A stretch of 64,000 nt of DNA from Bacteroidales bacterium UBA5833 (GTDB lineage: Bacteria > Bacteroidota > Bacteroidia > Bacteroidales > Lentimicrobiaceae): the NCBI GenBank assembly GCA_002433025.1, contig DJGZ01000022.1:167538-231537 (forward strand), given 5' to 3'. Numbering within the stretch: the first letter of the stretch is position 1; each line of letters opens with the position of its first letter. Below the pieces are notes generated by a model that ran no database searches, was not told where the DNA came from, and was given only the letters and a program-made list of their open reading frames with translations. Shown piece after piece: positions 54,536 through 63,791 of the stretch. The position numbers and the translations under genes were made by a program.

Positions 54536-57500
54536 CTACATTGAAATTGTCACACCCATAATAAAACCCCTGTTCTGCGGATAAGTAACTTCATCAAATC
54601 CAACAGTACGGTCGCCCAAAGTAGCCCTTGCCGCACCAACTTCAGGATCATACCCTGTGTATTTGGTAAAGGTGAGCAGATTTGAACCCGATACAAACAC
54701 ACGGGCCCCTTTCAGACTTAGTTTCCGGGCCATGCTTTCAGAAAGGGTATACCCGATCTGAAGGTTTTTTAACCTGAGGTAAGAGCCATCTTCAATGTAT
54801 CTGTCAGACCCCCTTGCATTCTGATTGGCATCAACCGTGCTGAGCCGGGGCTCTGAATTGCTGCTGCCTTCACCCGTCCATCTTTCAAGGATGGCCGTGC
54901 CTTTGTTGTAATTGTATCCCGAATTGGTCAACCAGAATTTTGTGGCATTGTAAATCTCATTTCCGTACTGGCCCTGCAGAAACAGGGATACATCAAAACC
55001 TTTGTATGAAAGCCCCAGGTTCAGTCCAAAAAACATATCCGGATAGGGATTCCCGATAAAGGTTCTGTCATCACTGTTAATCACACCATCGCCGCTTATA
55101 TCCTTAAACCTGATATCTCCGGGAACCGCTCCGGGTTGTTCGGCATGTGCCTCAATTTCTGCCTGATTCTGGAAAATACCGTCAGTTACATAGCCGTAAA
55201 ATTCACGGATCGAATGACCCACCTCGGTGCGGGTGGACATATCGAAAAACAATCCGGAAGTGATGGCTTCATTATTCTCACCAAGATTCAGCACCTCGTT
55301 TTTGTTGGTCGTAAGGTTGGCGTTAATATTGTAATTGAGTTTCCCGATCTTATCTCTCCAAATGACCTGAAATTCCAGTCCTTTGTTTACGATTTCACCT
55401 ACATTCTCGTAACCGGTGCTTCCAAATCCGGATGTGGCCGGTTGCGGCAGAATCAGCAACATATCGGTGGTGTTCTTCTTATAGTAGTCGGCAGAGAAAT
55501 AAAGCCTGTAATCAAAAGCCGAGAAATCAACGCCGAAATCGAGCTGTGTGGTTGTTTCCCACTTTACATCAGGATTAAAATCAGAAGCCGGCAGATAACC
55601 AACCTGTATGACCTGAGGATTTCCGAAAGGATAGAAAATCTGCTGCAGAACACTCGAAAAGGCGTACAACCCTATATCCTGATTGCCGAGCTGCCCCCAT
55701 GAAGCCCTGATCTTCAGATCGTCGATGAAATCAGATTTGAAAAAGTCCTCACCCGATACTCTCCAGCCGGCAGAAACTGAAGGGAATAGACCCCAGCGGT
55801 TCTTTTTTCCGAAGCGGGATGAGCCATCGTAACGGGCATTTAATGACAGCAGGTATTTATCGGCATAATCGTAGTTGATCCGCCCGAAATATGACAATAA
55901 TGACCATTCTGTCAATCTTCCCCTGGCTTTATCGTTGGCTGAACCGGCATCAAGGTAGTGCAGGTAATCTTCATTGCTGCTGAAATTCTCGCGATACCCC
56001 GAAACCAGGCCGGTAGACGCCTCCTGCATGGTATTTCCCACCAGGGCAGTCACTTTATGCAGGTTAATTTTCCTGGTATATTCGAGGGTATTTTCCCAAT
56101 TGACATCGAAATAATTGATCAGCTGATGATTCAGGCTGTTTATCAGCCGGTTGGCGTTGCCTTCCGAAAACGTCGGATCAAAATCTATGGTCTGGAGTGA
56201 ATACACATTCAGTCCGAGATTTGATTTGAATCTGAGTCCGGAAATAATGTCATAGCTGGCAAATATATTCCCGAACAGTTTGTTATTGGCCTGGGTCTTG
56301 TCAGATCTGTCGGCCATCCCCAGCGGGTTCTGTGCATCACCCTCGTTCTCTCCCGGGCCGGCATAGGTGCCATCCTCATTATAAACGGGAATGGTAGGCG
56401 GCTGAAAGATTGCTGACCTCACCACACCGTTGATCTCCGTATCAATCAGGTTTTCCTTGATCCGGGACAGGTTCATATTCGCCCCGACAGTAAACTTTTC
56501 AGTGACGTTGGAGTTGAGATTGAAGCGAAGATTGTATCGCGTGAAGTCTGAATGCTTAACAATTCCGTCCTGTGCAAGATATCCCAGTCCGAGCAGATAG
56601 GTGGTTTTATCATTCCCGCTGCTTACCGACAGATCATATTTCTGAAAAGCTGCATTCCGGAAGATGGCATCCTGCCAGTCGGTACCTTTGCCCAGGCCGG
56701 GATTGTTCCATACCGGAGCAAGCCCGGCGTTGGTAAGGGCTTCGTCCATAACCATGGCATACTCGTCGGCAGTAAGCAATTCAAGTTTGTTTGATATTTG
56801 CTGAACGCCATAGGTTGCGTTAAACTGAACCATAGATTCCCCTTTGGTGCCCTTTTTTGTAGTAATCAGCACTACCCCGTTGGCGGCCCTTGCCCCGTAT
56901 ATTGCTGCTGCCGAAGCGTCCTTTAATACGCTTATTGATTCAATATCATTGGGATTCAGGCTATTAAGATTTTCTTTCGTTGGCACGCCGTCAATTACAA
57001 ATAGCGGATCACTATCACCAATGGTCCCTATGCCCCTGATGCGGACCTGTATTCCTGCTCCGGGAGTTCCATAATTCTGAGTTACCTGAACCCCGGCGGC
57101 CTGACCCTGCAGGGCATGATCTATGCCCACCACAGGACTTTTCTGAATATCCGCGCTGCTGATGGTCGAAACCGCCCCGGTGATGTCACGCTTTTTCTGG
57201 GTGCCATATCCGACCACCACCACTTCATCCAGACTAAGGGCATCCTGAACCATAATAATGTCTATTACGGTTTCATCCTTCAAAATAATTTCAATAGTCT
57301 GATAACCAACATATGAAAAAACCAAAACCACTTCGCCGTCAGGAATGGACAGGCTGTATCTCCCGTCCACATCCGTTACCGTGCCGAAGTTTGTTCCCTT
57401 AACCCTTACGGTTACTCCCGGCAGGGTGCCCGATTTGTCCTTTACTACTCCGCTGACCTTTCTGGCCGGATCATCAATAACACTTGATTCCGTAGTGATC

Positions 57501-57874
57501 AGCATCCGGTTCTTCGACAGCAGAATAATTTTATCTATAATCCTGAACGAGAGCCCGGTTCCCTGAAGTACAGTTTTCATAACATTCTCAATCAACTCGT
57601 CCTGCACATTCACCGTTACTTTCTTCAGAACCATTTTTTCAAGATCGGCCTGATAGGCGAACTCAAATTCAGTCTGCTTTTTAATGTCATTGATTACCTT
57701 CTCAAGCGTAACATTTTTGTAATCAAGGCTGACCCTTACCCTCTGTGCATAGCTCTCAGCAGCCGATACTGAGATAAAGGAGCATAGCACGAATATCAAG
57801 CTGATGTTTGACATAATGAGAATTCTGAGTAAAAAACTCCTGTCAAAAGCCCAGGCCTTTGCTGCATCTTTCAT
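54536..57874 (-). CDS. SusC/RagA-family TonB-linked transporter with STN domain
   Basis: A 1112-residue outer-membrane transporter. Signal peptide, then an STN domain (~50-115) that talks to the FecR anti-sigma factor, a carboxypeptidase-regulatory-like domain (GVVKDKSGTLPGVTVRVKG), the plug (VVVGYGTQKKRDITGAVSTI) and a large barrel ending in TISM. The STN domain links substrate entry to the FecR/ECF pair upstream. It is paired with the SusD-like protein at 53047-54513. Confidence 0.95.
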   Translation of the reverse strand: MKDAAKAWAFDRSFLLRILIMSNISLIFVLCSFISVSAAESYAQRVRVSLDYKNVTLEKVINDIKKQTEFEFAYQADLEKMVLKKVTVNVQDELIENVMKTVLQGTGLSFRIIDKIILLSKNRMLITTESSVIDDPARKVSGVVKDKSGTLPGVTVRVKGTNFGTVTDVDGRYSLSIPDGEVVLVFSYVGYQTIEIILKDETVIDIIMVQDALSLDEVVVVGYGTQKKRDITGAVSTISSADIQKSPVVGIDHALQGQAAGVQVTQNYGTPGAGIQVRIRGIGTIGDSDPLFVIDGVPTKENLNSLNPNDIESISVLKDASAAAIYGARAANGVVLITTKKGTKGESMVQFNATYGVQQISNKLELLTADEYAMVMDEALTNAGLAPVWNNPGLGKGTDWQDAIFRNAAFQKYDLSVSSGNDKTTYLLGLGYLAQDGIVKHSDFTRYNLRFNLNSNVTEKFTVGANMNLSRIKENLIDTEINGVVRSAIFQPPTIPVYNEDGTYAGPGENEGDAQNPLGMADRSDKTQANNKLFGNIFASYDIISGLRFKSNLGLNVYSLQTIDFDPTFSEGNANRLINSLNHQLINYFDVNWENTLEYTRKINLHKVTALVGNTMQEASTGLVSGYRENFSSNEDYLHYLDAGSANDKARGRLTEWSLLSYFGRINYDYADKYLLSLNARYDGSSRFGKKNRWGLFPSVSAGWRVSGEDFFKSDFIDDLKIRASWGQLGNQDIGLYAFSSVLQQIFYPFGNPQVIQVGYLPASDFNPDVKWETTTQLDFGVDFSAFDYRLYFSADYYKKNTTDMLLILPQPATSGFGSTGYENVGEIVNKGLEFQVIWRDKIGKLNYNINANLTTNKNEVLNLGENNEAITSGLFFDMSTRTEVGHSIREFYGYVTDGIFQNQAEIEAHAEQPGAVPGDIRFKDISGDGVINSDDRTFIGNPYPDMFFGLNLGLSYKGFDVSLFLQGQYGNEIYNATKFWLTNSGYNYNKGTAILERWTGEGSSNSEPRLSTVDANQNARGSDRYIEDGSYLRLKNLQIGYTLSESMARKLSLKGARVFVSGSNLLTFTKYTGYDPEVGAARATLGDRTVGFDEVTYPQNRGFIMGVTISM

Positions 57875-58025
57875 ACTTTTGTAAAGATTTAGTTAAAAAC
57901 TTCATTGGTTTCTTGATTAAATCTGACTGAACCGGAAAAATGTGCGAGATTTTTCCGGTTTTTTGTTTTCAGGGACCCATAGATCTTCGCGTTTTGGTTG
58001 GTTATTTTCTGATATTCGATGAATT

Positions 58026-59015
58026 TCATTTACCGGACTTTTCTTTAACATGCATCTCCCTGGAAGGTGCCACAAACTGCAGCATCTCAAAAACAGTGTC
58101 GAAACGCTGAGATTTTTTGAAGACGAAGTTGTACCGGGTATCGTCCTTCCGCGCCTTCAGGGAATCAATTACGATTTCGACTCCGTAAACCTCTTCAATC
58201 TTTTTCACGATTTCATTCAGCCCTGCATTTTCCAGCATCACAAGTCCCTCCTTCCAGGCTGTATAAAAACCGGTATTTACCTGACTGATTTCTATGCTTT
58301 CACTTTCAGGCCCGGCCTTTGCCATCTGTCCCGGAACCAGCGAACCGGCTTTTCTGCCGGAATTATCAAGCAAATTTACGGCTCCTTCAACCAGCACAAC
58401 CTCTACCTTTCCCGATGCATTGGTGTTTACATTGAAACTTGTACCGGTTACTTCAACAGTAAATGCCGGTGTTTCTGCAAGAAACCTTTTTGCCTTGATT
58501 TTAGCCACCGCCAGGAAAACCTCCCCTTCAATTTCAACTTTGCGCTCCTGCGCATCAAACCGTTCAGGATAACTGAGTTTTGCCCCCAGGTTTAGCCACG
58601 CTTTTGTTCCGTCAGGTAATTCAATGTATTTTATACCCTGATTTATCCCGTTTTCAACCAATACCATTTCAGGCCCTTTGCTGAACCGGGCCACTTCCAT
58701 AACCACCACACCAATACCAAACAATAAAGCAAAAACGGCAGCAATCTTCAGCCAGCGCATCTTTGATATACGCCTGCGTCCGGCCTCAAGTCTGTCAATA
58801 CGTGCATTTATATCGGCTATGGGTTCTCTGAGGGCTTCATCTTCCGAATATTCTTTAACCTTCAGGGCATACCACAGCGATTTCATCCTGGCGTAGGTTC
58901 TCATATTTTCTTCGGATTCCGACAGCCAGCGCTCTATCAGCTTCTCTTCCGCTTCATCAGCAAGTCCCTGAATCTTCTTTAACAGCAATATTTCATCAAA
59001 CTCCTTCACGGGCAT
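58026..59015 (-). CDS. FecR-family anti-sigma factor
   Basis: A 329-residue inner-membrane protein. The N-terminal cytoplasmic part (1-85) binds the sigma factor, one transmembrane helix follows (MRWLKIAAVFALLFGIGVVVM), then the periplasmic FecR domain (YIELPDGTKAWLNLGAKLSYP; GEVFLAV; GTSFNVN; VEGAVNL) and a C-terminal STN-like domain. It receives the signal from the STN domain of the SusC-like receptor and releases the ECF sigma factor. Confidence 0.93.
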   Translation of the reverse strand: MPVKEFDEILLLKKIQGLADEAEEKLIERWLSESEENMRTYARMKSLWYALKVKEYSEDEALREPIADINARIDRLEAGRRRISKMRWLKIAAVFALLFGIGVVVMEVARFSKGPEMVLVENGINQGIKYIELPDGTKAWLNLGAKLSYPERFDAQERKVEIEGEVFLAVAKIKAKRFLAETPAFTVEVTGTSFNVNTNASGKVEVVLVEGAVNLLDNSGRKAGSLVPGQMAKAGPESESIEISQVNTGFYTAWKEGLVMLENAGLNEIVKKIEEVYGVEIVIDSLKARKDDTRYNFVFKKSQRFDTVFEMLQFVAPSREMHVKEKSGK

Positions 59016-59410
59016 TGTTTTAGTGTCCTATACACCAATGACAATTAACCTTGGAAAAGTACTTAGCCGGAAACACACTTTTTTCAATTAAACTCCGGGA
59101 AAATTCGTTTTTAGTAAAATGAGGCCAAACCGGTTAACCGGCTTTATTCTGAAAAGCATAAAACGATACTGATAAAAGGGAAGGCCGGCAGTATTTCCGT
59201 ATGGAACCTGCCCGGACTTTATTACAATTCTCCGTTGATAGTTTTTAATGAATTGATTTACAGCGGGTTATAAAAACATGCATAAATGCTACAAATAATT
59301 CATAATCAAGCCATTGCGTCTTTGCGTCCTTGCGCGATTCTTAAATTTAACGGACTATTATTATAGAAATCATTTATTTCCGGAGAACCGGCAAGAATCT
59401 GCTTACCAAT
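59016..59410. other. Gap between fecR and the sigma factor gene
   Basis: About 395 bp. Contains the palindrome CCGGTTAACCGG (59130-59141) and a GCGTCTTTGCGTCCTTGCGC stretch typical of Bacteroidota intergenic repeats (about 59315-59336). No gene seen. Confidence 0.5.
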
Positions 59411-59992
59411 TCACGGCAGTAAGAACGGAAGGATATAGAATTTGTCTTTCAGTTTGTTTCGCAACTGTTTGAGGGCACTGTACACATGAGCCTCTGCAGT
59501 GCGTTCCGAAATATTCAGTTCTGCAGCTATTTCTTTTACTTTCTGATTGCCGATATAGCTTTTTATAAAAACTTCCCTGCATTTTTCCGGCAAAGCTGCG
59601 ATGGCGTCTTCCAGCTCGCGCCCCAACTCCAGCGAGAACAATCTTTTAATAACATCATTTTCTTCAGGATCATAATAACGGACTTCATCAGTAGTCGCCA
59701 ATGCCTGGTTCTTTTTATAGGATTCCCTGATTTTCTCAGATTTTATCCGGTTAAGGCAGGCCCTGTAAACCGAGCGAAACAGATATGATTCCAGTGAGGT
59801 GTGAATCACTATGGTTTCAGAATTTTCCCAAATGCAGACCATCAGATCCTGAATGATGTCTTCAACCGAGTCCCGGTCAAGGAACAACTCTCCATAAGCA
59901 AGCAAACGGGGATAATACTCCCTGAAAATAATATTAAACTTTTCCCGGTCCTTTTTCTCGGGCAACCGGTTCAAACGGGTATTAAGATTCAT
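59411..59992 (-). CDS. ECF-type RNA polymerase sigma-70 factor
   Basis: A 193-residue extracytoplasmic-function sigma factor. Region 2 (FLDRDSVEDIIQDLMVCIWEN) and region 4 (LPEKCREVFIKSYIGNQKVK, EIAAELNISERTAEAHV) are clear. It heads the leftward locus and would activate the susCD-GH65 genes when FecR releases it. About 395 bp separate it from fecR. Confidence 0.93.
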   Translation of the reverse strand: MNLNTRLNRLPEKKDREKFNIIFREYYPRLLAYGELFLDRDSVEDIIQDLMVCIWENSETIVIHTSLESYLFRSVYRACLNRIKSEKIRESYKKNQALATTDEVRYYDPEENDVIKRLFSLELGRELEDAIAALPEKCREVFIKSYIGNQKVKEIAAELNISERTAEAHVYSALKQLRNKLKDKFYILPFLLP

Positions 59993-60117
59993 AACCGGTC
60001 ATTGGTCAGAAGCATCGGTTTGCAGACTGTTGCGTACTATGAGATCAAGAGAGTTCATGCCGGCAGCAAACCAATCGCAAAAGCAAACAATGATTGATTT
60101 TTATACTGCTACTCCCG

Positions 60118-60146
60118 CAAAGATAGCAATTCAGTTTATAAACCAA
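60118..60146 (-). promoter_or_regulatory. Candidate promoter for the ECF sigma gene
   Basis: On the minus strand TTTG (60143-60146), a 17-bp spacer and TATCTTTG (60118-60125), a full match to the -33/-7 consensus. The start codon lies about 125 bp downstream. Confidence 0.45.
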
Positions 60147-60476
60147 AGCCAATGATATATGAATCAATGATAAAATAGGTCCTGATTACTATACTAAATG
60201 TTAAGAGGGGATTTATTGATGCCGCGGTTGATTATCCCGGTGAAGCATTAAGCTGATATTACTGCTATAACAGCAATTTTTGGTTCTTTAGTACTCATTA
60301 TATTGTACAAATCGTACAGATTACTGCTATAAAGGTAAATTACCAAGACAAGGAATTCAATTCCGGCAAAAACCCTGTATATGTTACAATAATACCCAGG
60401 TTATACCCTGGATTCGTGACAAATACGCAACGGATCAGTCTGCTCTGAAATCAGAAATTCCTCATGATCAGGATAT
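60147..60476. other. Gap between the ECF promoter and hipT-like gene
   Basis: AT-rich, with ATTACTGCTATAA occurring twice (near 60257 and 60322). No gene seen. Confidence 0.5.
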
Positions 60477-61427
60477 TCAATTTTTTGGAAATATTCCGGA
60501 AAATCTTTCCAGGATGAGTTCTTTGTATGCAACCTTTAAATCCTTACTCAAAAAACTACCATCGATAAAGTCAATCCATTTATCTTTTGCCTTTTCCATC
60601 TTTCTGAAAATATTTTCCTGCTGCTTTGGATCGAGTTTCAGCGTTTGAAAGGCTGCGGTAAAATCGCTTCGCCTGAGTTTTTTCTTTTTCCCGTTCAGGG
60701 TAAGGGCCATTTCCTCATCATCTGCCGGATTGACCAGTTTTGTGGCCACGAGGTCGTAAGCAGGTGAAAGTATATACCCAATCCCGGGTTGGTTGATCAA
60801 TGAAAAATTCTTAAGGTGCATGTCGGCATTGCCGGTTAAAAAAGAAAACAGGACCTGTTCGAAAAAATTGACTACATCCAGAACCGGATTCACCGAATAC
60901 TTTAAAATAACCTTTGCCACCTGCTCGCATGAGCCCTGGTACTTATCCTCAGTCAGACGTTCAGTTAACTGGCACATATCTTCCATGGCAAGCTTTCCCT
61001 GCTTGCTACGGTCAATTCTTCGGGTAATGTATGCCGGATTTCCGGACTTCAGGCGAATCAGGCTGTGCGGCACCACATTGATCTTCGCGATGCCGGCCAG
61101 GTGCATGGTGAGGTCTTCAACCTCCGGTAATTGAGGATAATCAGGGGTCGGGGGTTTTAAGATATAACCTCCCCACAACCCGACAATTGTAAACCGGGCG
61201 GGCTCCTGTTTATTTGAACCTTTTGCTATTTCAAGCGATAATTTAGGCTGAACGCCGGTAACAGTTATCTGACTTTTTATAACCCGGATTGCCAGTTCCT
61301 CCATCTGCTCTTCACTATATGGAATTACCGGTGGGATTGACTGTCCAAACAGCCTTTTGCTGCAAGCAGGATGAAAATCAATTTCATCCTCGTATAATGG
61401 CAGGTAACAGGCTAAACATTTCTTCAT
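60477..61427 (-). CDS. HipT-like kinase (HipA C-terminal domain)
   Basis: A 316-residue kinase corresponding to the core of HipA. It begins with a likely zinc knuckle (Cys4, Cys7, His19, Cys22). The glycine-rich loop ITVTGVQPK (Thr55, Thr57) is where HipT of E. coli O127 has two serines that are autophosphorylated. Catalytic residues: GNADMHLKN (Asp202, Asn207) and the metal-binding SPAYDL (Asp225). Known relatives phosphorylate aminoacyl-tRNA synthetases (GltX or TrpS). The start overlaps the hipS-like stop by four bases. With the two upstream genes it forms a HipBST-type triplet. Confidence 0.85.
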   Translation of the reverse strand: MKKCLACYLPLYEDEIDFHPACSKRLFGQSIPPVIPYSEEQMEELAIRVIKSQITVTGVQPKLSLEIAKGSNKQEPARFTIVGLWGGYILKPPTPDYPQLPEVEDLTMHLAGIAKINVVPHSLIRLKSGNPAYITRRIDRSKQGKLAMEDMCQLTERLTEDKYQGSCEQVAKVILKYSVNPVLDVVNFFEQVLFSFLTGNADMHLKNFSLINQPGIGYILSPAYDLVATKLVNPADDEEMALTLNGKKKKLRRSDFTAAFQTLKLDPKQQENIFRKMEKAKDKWIDFIDGSFLSKDLKVAYKELILERFSGIFPKN

Positions 61428-61756
61428 GGTTCATCCTCCAACATTACAGGATTTACACTTACAACCCCGATGCAATCCTTGCAACAAGCCATTAGCAGGC
61501 CCATTCTGTCGCGTGGATTCAGTTTCCAGTTTTTCTCGGCTATCTCCAGCAACCAGCCCTCCGGGATCAGCCCATCGAAAAACGGGAATAAAACCTTCCC
61601 GGTAAAAGGTTCTGCCTGCAAAGGCAATGTAAGACTAACGGGTTCGGGATTTTTGCAACTCAGATAAACGGGATCATATTCAAACCTGTAGCCCTTTTCA
61701 TCCCGTGTAAGCCAGCCAGCCGTAATGTTCTGAATTTTTATTTCAGCTTTCCTCAT
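61424..61756 (-). CDS. HipS-like protein (HipA N-terminal subdomain)
   Basis: A 110-residue protein equal to the N-terminal subdomain of HipA, encoded separately: LTLPLQAEPFTGKVLFPFFDGLIPEGWLLE and MGLLMACCKDCIG are its hallmarks. In the E. coli HipBST system the matching small protein is the antitoxin, while HipB boosts it. It overlaps hipB-like by 14 bases and hipT-like by four. A near-identical fragment occurs at the right edge of the window. Confidence 0.85.
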   Translation of the reverse strand: MRKAEIKIQNITAGWLTRDEKGYRFEYDPVYLSCKNPEPVSLTLPLQAEPFTGKVLFPFFDGLIPEGWLLEIAEKNWKLNPRDRMGLLMACCKDCIGVVSVNPVMLEDEP

Positions 61757-61964
61757 GGATTAAATTTTTTCGATTTACAGGAATGGCACCAACCTCATAC
61801 CCAAAAAGTTTCAGCACCTGGTTTACCTTGTCAAGACGGAGTGTTTCTTTACCTTGTTCCAGTTCTCTGACGAAGCGCAGACCTACGCCGGCCTTTTCTG
61901 CCAGGACTGGTTGTGTGAGGCCGGTAAGCCGTCTTCTCTCCTTTACAAATTCACTTAATTGCAT
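61743..61964 (-). CDS. HipB-like Xre repressor
   Basis: A 73-residue DNA-binding protein: Xre helix-turn-helix (TGLTQPVLAEKAGVGLRFVR, ELEQGKETLRLDKVNQVL) and a short C-terminal tail. It is the first gene of the operon and lies directly below four operator palindromes (61971-62107), which it most likely binds. As in HipBST/HipBA systems it would repress the operon alone or with its partners. Confidence 0.9.
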   Translation of the reverse strand: MQLSEFVKERRRLTGLTQPVLAEKAGVGLRFVRELEQGKETLRLDKVNQVLKLFGYEVGAIPVNRKNLIHEES

Positions 61965-61970
61965 AGCATA

Positions 61971-62107
61971 TACCCTTTCGGGTACAAATATAGCATATTA
62001 TTGACAGAATACACCCTTTCGGGTATATATTATGCTATGTCCATTCATTTTATACCCTAAGGGGTATATTTTATGATTAAACGATTGCAATTATACCCCA
62101 ACGGGTA
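61971..62107. promoter_or_regulatory. Four HipB-type operators at 41-bp spacing, with promoter
   Basis: TACCCTTTCGGGTA (61971-61984), CACCCTTTCGGGTA (62012-62025), TACCCTAAGGGGTA (62053-62066) and TACCCCAACGGGTA (62094-62107). Each is TACCC-N4-GGGTA with at most one changed half-site base. The centres are exactly 41 bp apart three times. On the minus strand TATATTTG (61985-61992) is a -7 element lying between the first two operators. Confidence 0.85.
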
Positions 62108-62567
62108 TATTTTCACAGATGTTTCTTCTTTACATCATAAAATTTATTTCAGGTCAGATTTATGCTGATATGCACAGCCTGATTGTTGCAACTTCTCCGG
62201 ATCAGACCTGCAATAATCACTGTATCCGCAAAGCTCAGAACCATGCCGGATTTACGCTGCTATTCAGAATCCGACACGTTTGGAATTATCGCGGAAGCCA
62301 TTCAGGACATCATCACGAATAACATCGCACTATCGGGAGAAGTGGCCGGGATTTTTTCACATCAGGACTGACGAACCTGTCAAATATACTGTAACCAAAC
62401 AACTTAGATAGATTCAGGCATATTTCCTGTTTTTGTCAAGTACTCAGGAGATTACCACCTGAAATTTTATGCATTCAGGATATTATCCCCCTTACACCGG
62501 CATTATTATCGGATATTTTTACCAATGCACCGGTAATATTATCTGTATTTATATAATTTTTGTAAAA
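62108..62567. other. Gap upstream of the ATPase pseudogene
   Basis: No gene recognised in these ~460 bp; short frames carry no domain. Confidence 0.5.
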
Positions 62568-63791
62568 ATGGAACGAATTATGGTACGTCGCAAATTATAT
62601 AACAAATTACTGACACACATTGACAAAAAGGAGTTCAGCATTATAACCGGAGCCAGGCAAACCGGCAAATCCACACTGTTGAGGCAACTCGAAATGCATT
62701 GTAAATAACTCGAGAAACCTGCTGTCTTTATAAATCTTGAAAACAAACTTCTGGTTGCAGACCTGAATCAGAGTCCGCTGAATCTGCCCCGGTATTTACC
62801 TGAAACAGAAGAACGAATAATTGTACTTATAGATGAAGTTCAATATTTGGGTGATCCTTCCAACTTCCTGCAATTACTTTTCGATGAATATGCCTGAAGA
62901 ATCAAAATAATAGAAACAGGCAGCAGTGCTTTTTATATTGATACACGCTTTCGCGATTCGCTTGCCGGCAGGAAAAGGTTGTTTCACCTGCTTAGATGCA
63001 GCTTTGATAAATATCTGTCCATTGCAGGAGAAGCGCTTTTGCTTCAGGAACTTATAACCATCAACAGCCAACCAGAAAATAAAAGCCTGAAAACAGAACT
63101 GCTTCGCATGGAGTGGGAAAAGTATATGATTTACGGGGGCTACCCCGCCGTGGCTGCTGAGCCGGATTTAAATGAAAAAGCAGCCTTACTGAAAGAGATA
63201 AGGGACTCATTTATTAAACGGGATATTATAGAATCGGGCGTACAAAACGAAGTAGCCTTTTATAAGCTTTTCAGAATACTGGCAACTCAATCCGGTAATC
63301 TGGTAAATGTAAACGAGTTGGCATCCACCTTGCAAATTGAAAATGAGACAGTAGTCAACTACCTCAACATCATGCAAAAGTGTTTCCATATAGCGCTGAT
63401 TCGCCCATATTTCAGGAACTTACGCAAAGAGCTGACCAAAATGCAAAAAGTATATCTGCCCGACAGTGGCCTGCGCAATTGCCTGCTGAATAATTTTCAG
63501 ATCTTTACAGAACGCAGTGACCGGGGTGAACTCTGGGAGAATGTTGTATTCAGACTTCTCATGGAGAATCACGAAACTGACGAAATTCATTACTGGCGCA
63601 CTTCTGCCGGCAACGAAGTAGATTTTATTCTGCCTGCTCAACAAAATCCATCAGCTATTGAAGCAAAACTCAATACATCTCTTATCAACCCGTCAAAATA
63701 CAAACTATTCAGGTCGGCTTACCCTGAAATACCTTTGAAGTTTTCAATCCTGAATCCGGTGAATGAGGACTTTTTCCGGAATTTGCCCTGA
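62568..63791 (+). pseudogene. AAA/DUF4143 ATPase, inactivated by two in-frame stops
   Basis: One continuous frame from the ATG at 62568 encodes an ATPase of the AAA_14/DUF4143 family: Walker A ITGARQTGKST, Walker B IIVLIDEVQYL, sensor ETGSSAFYI, and the C-terminal nuclease-like DUF4143 region (YWRTSAGNEVDFILP). The frame is interrupted by TAA at 62706-62708 and TGA at 62895-62897 with no frame change, leaving about 407 codons in total. Such ATPases are common but poorly understood. The 3' part (62979-63791) is still open. It overlaps the truncated hipS-like copy on the other strand. Confidence 0.8.
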
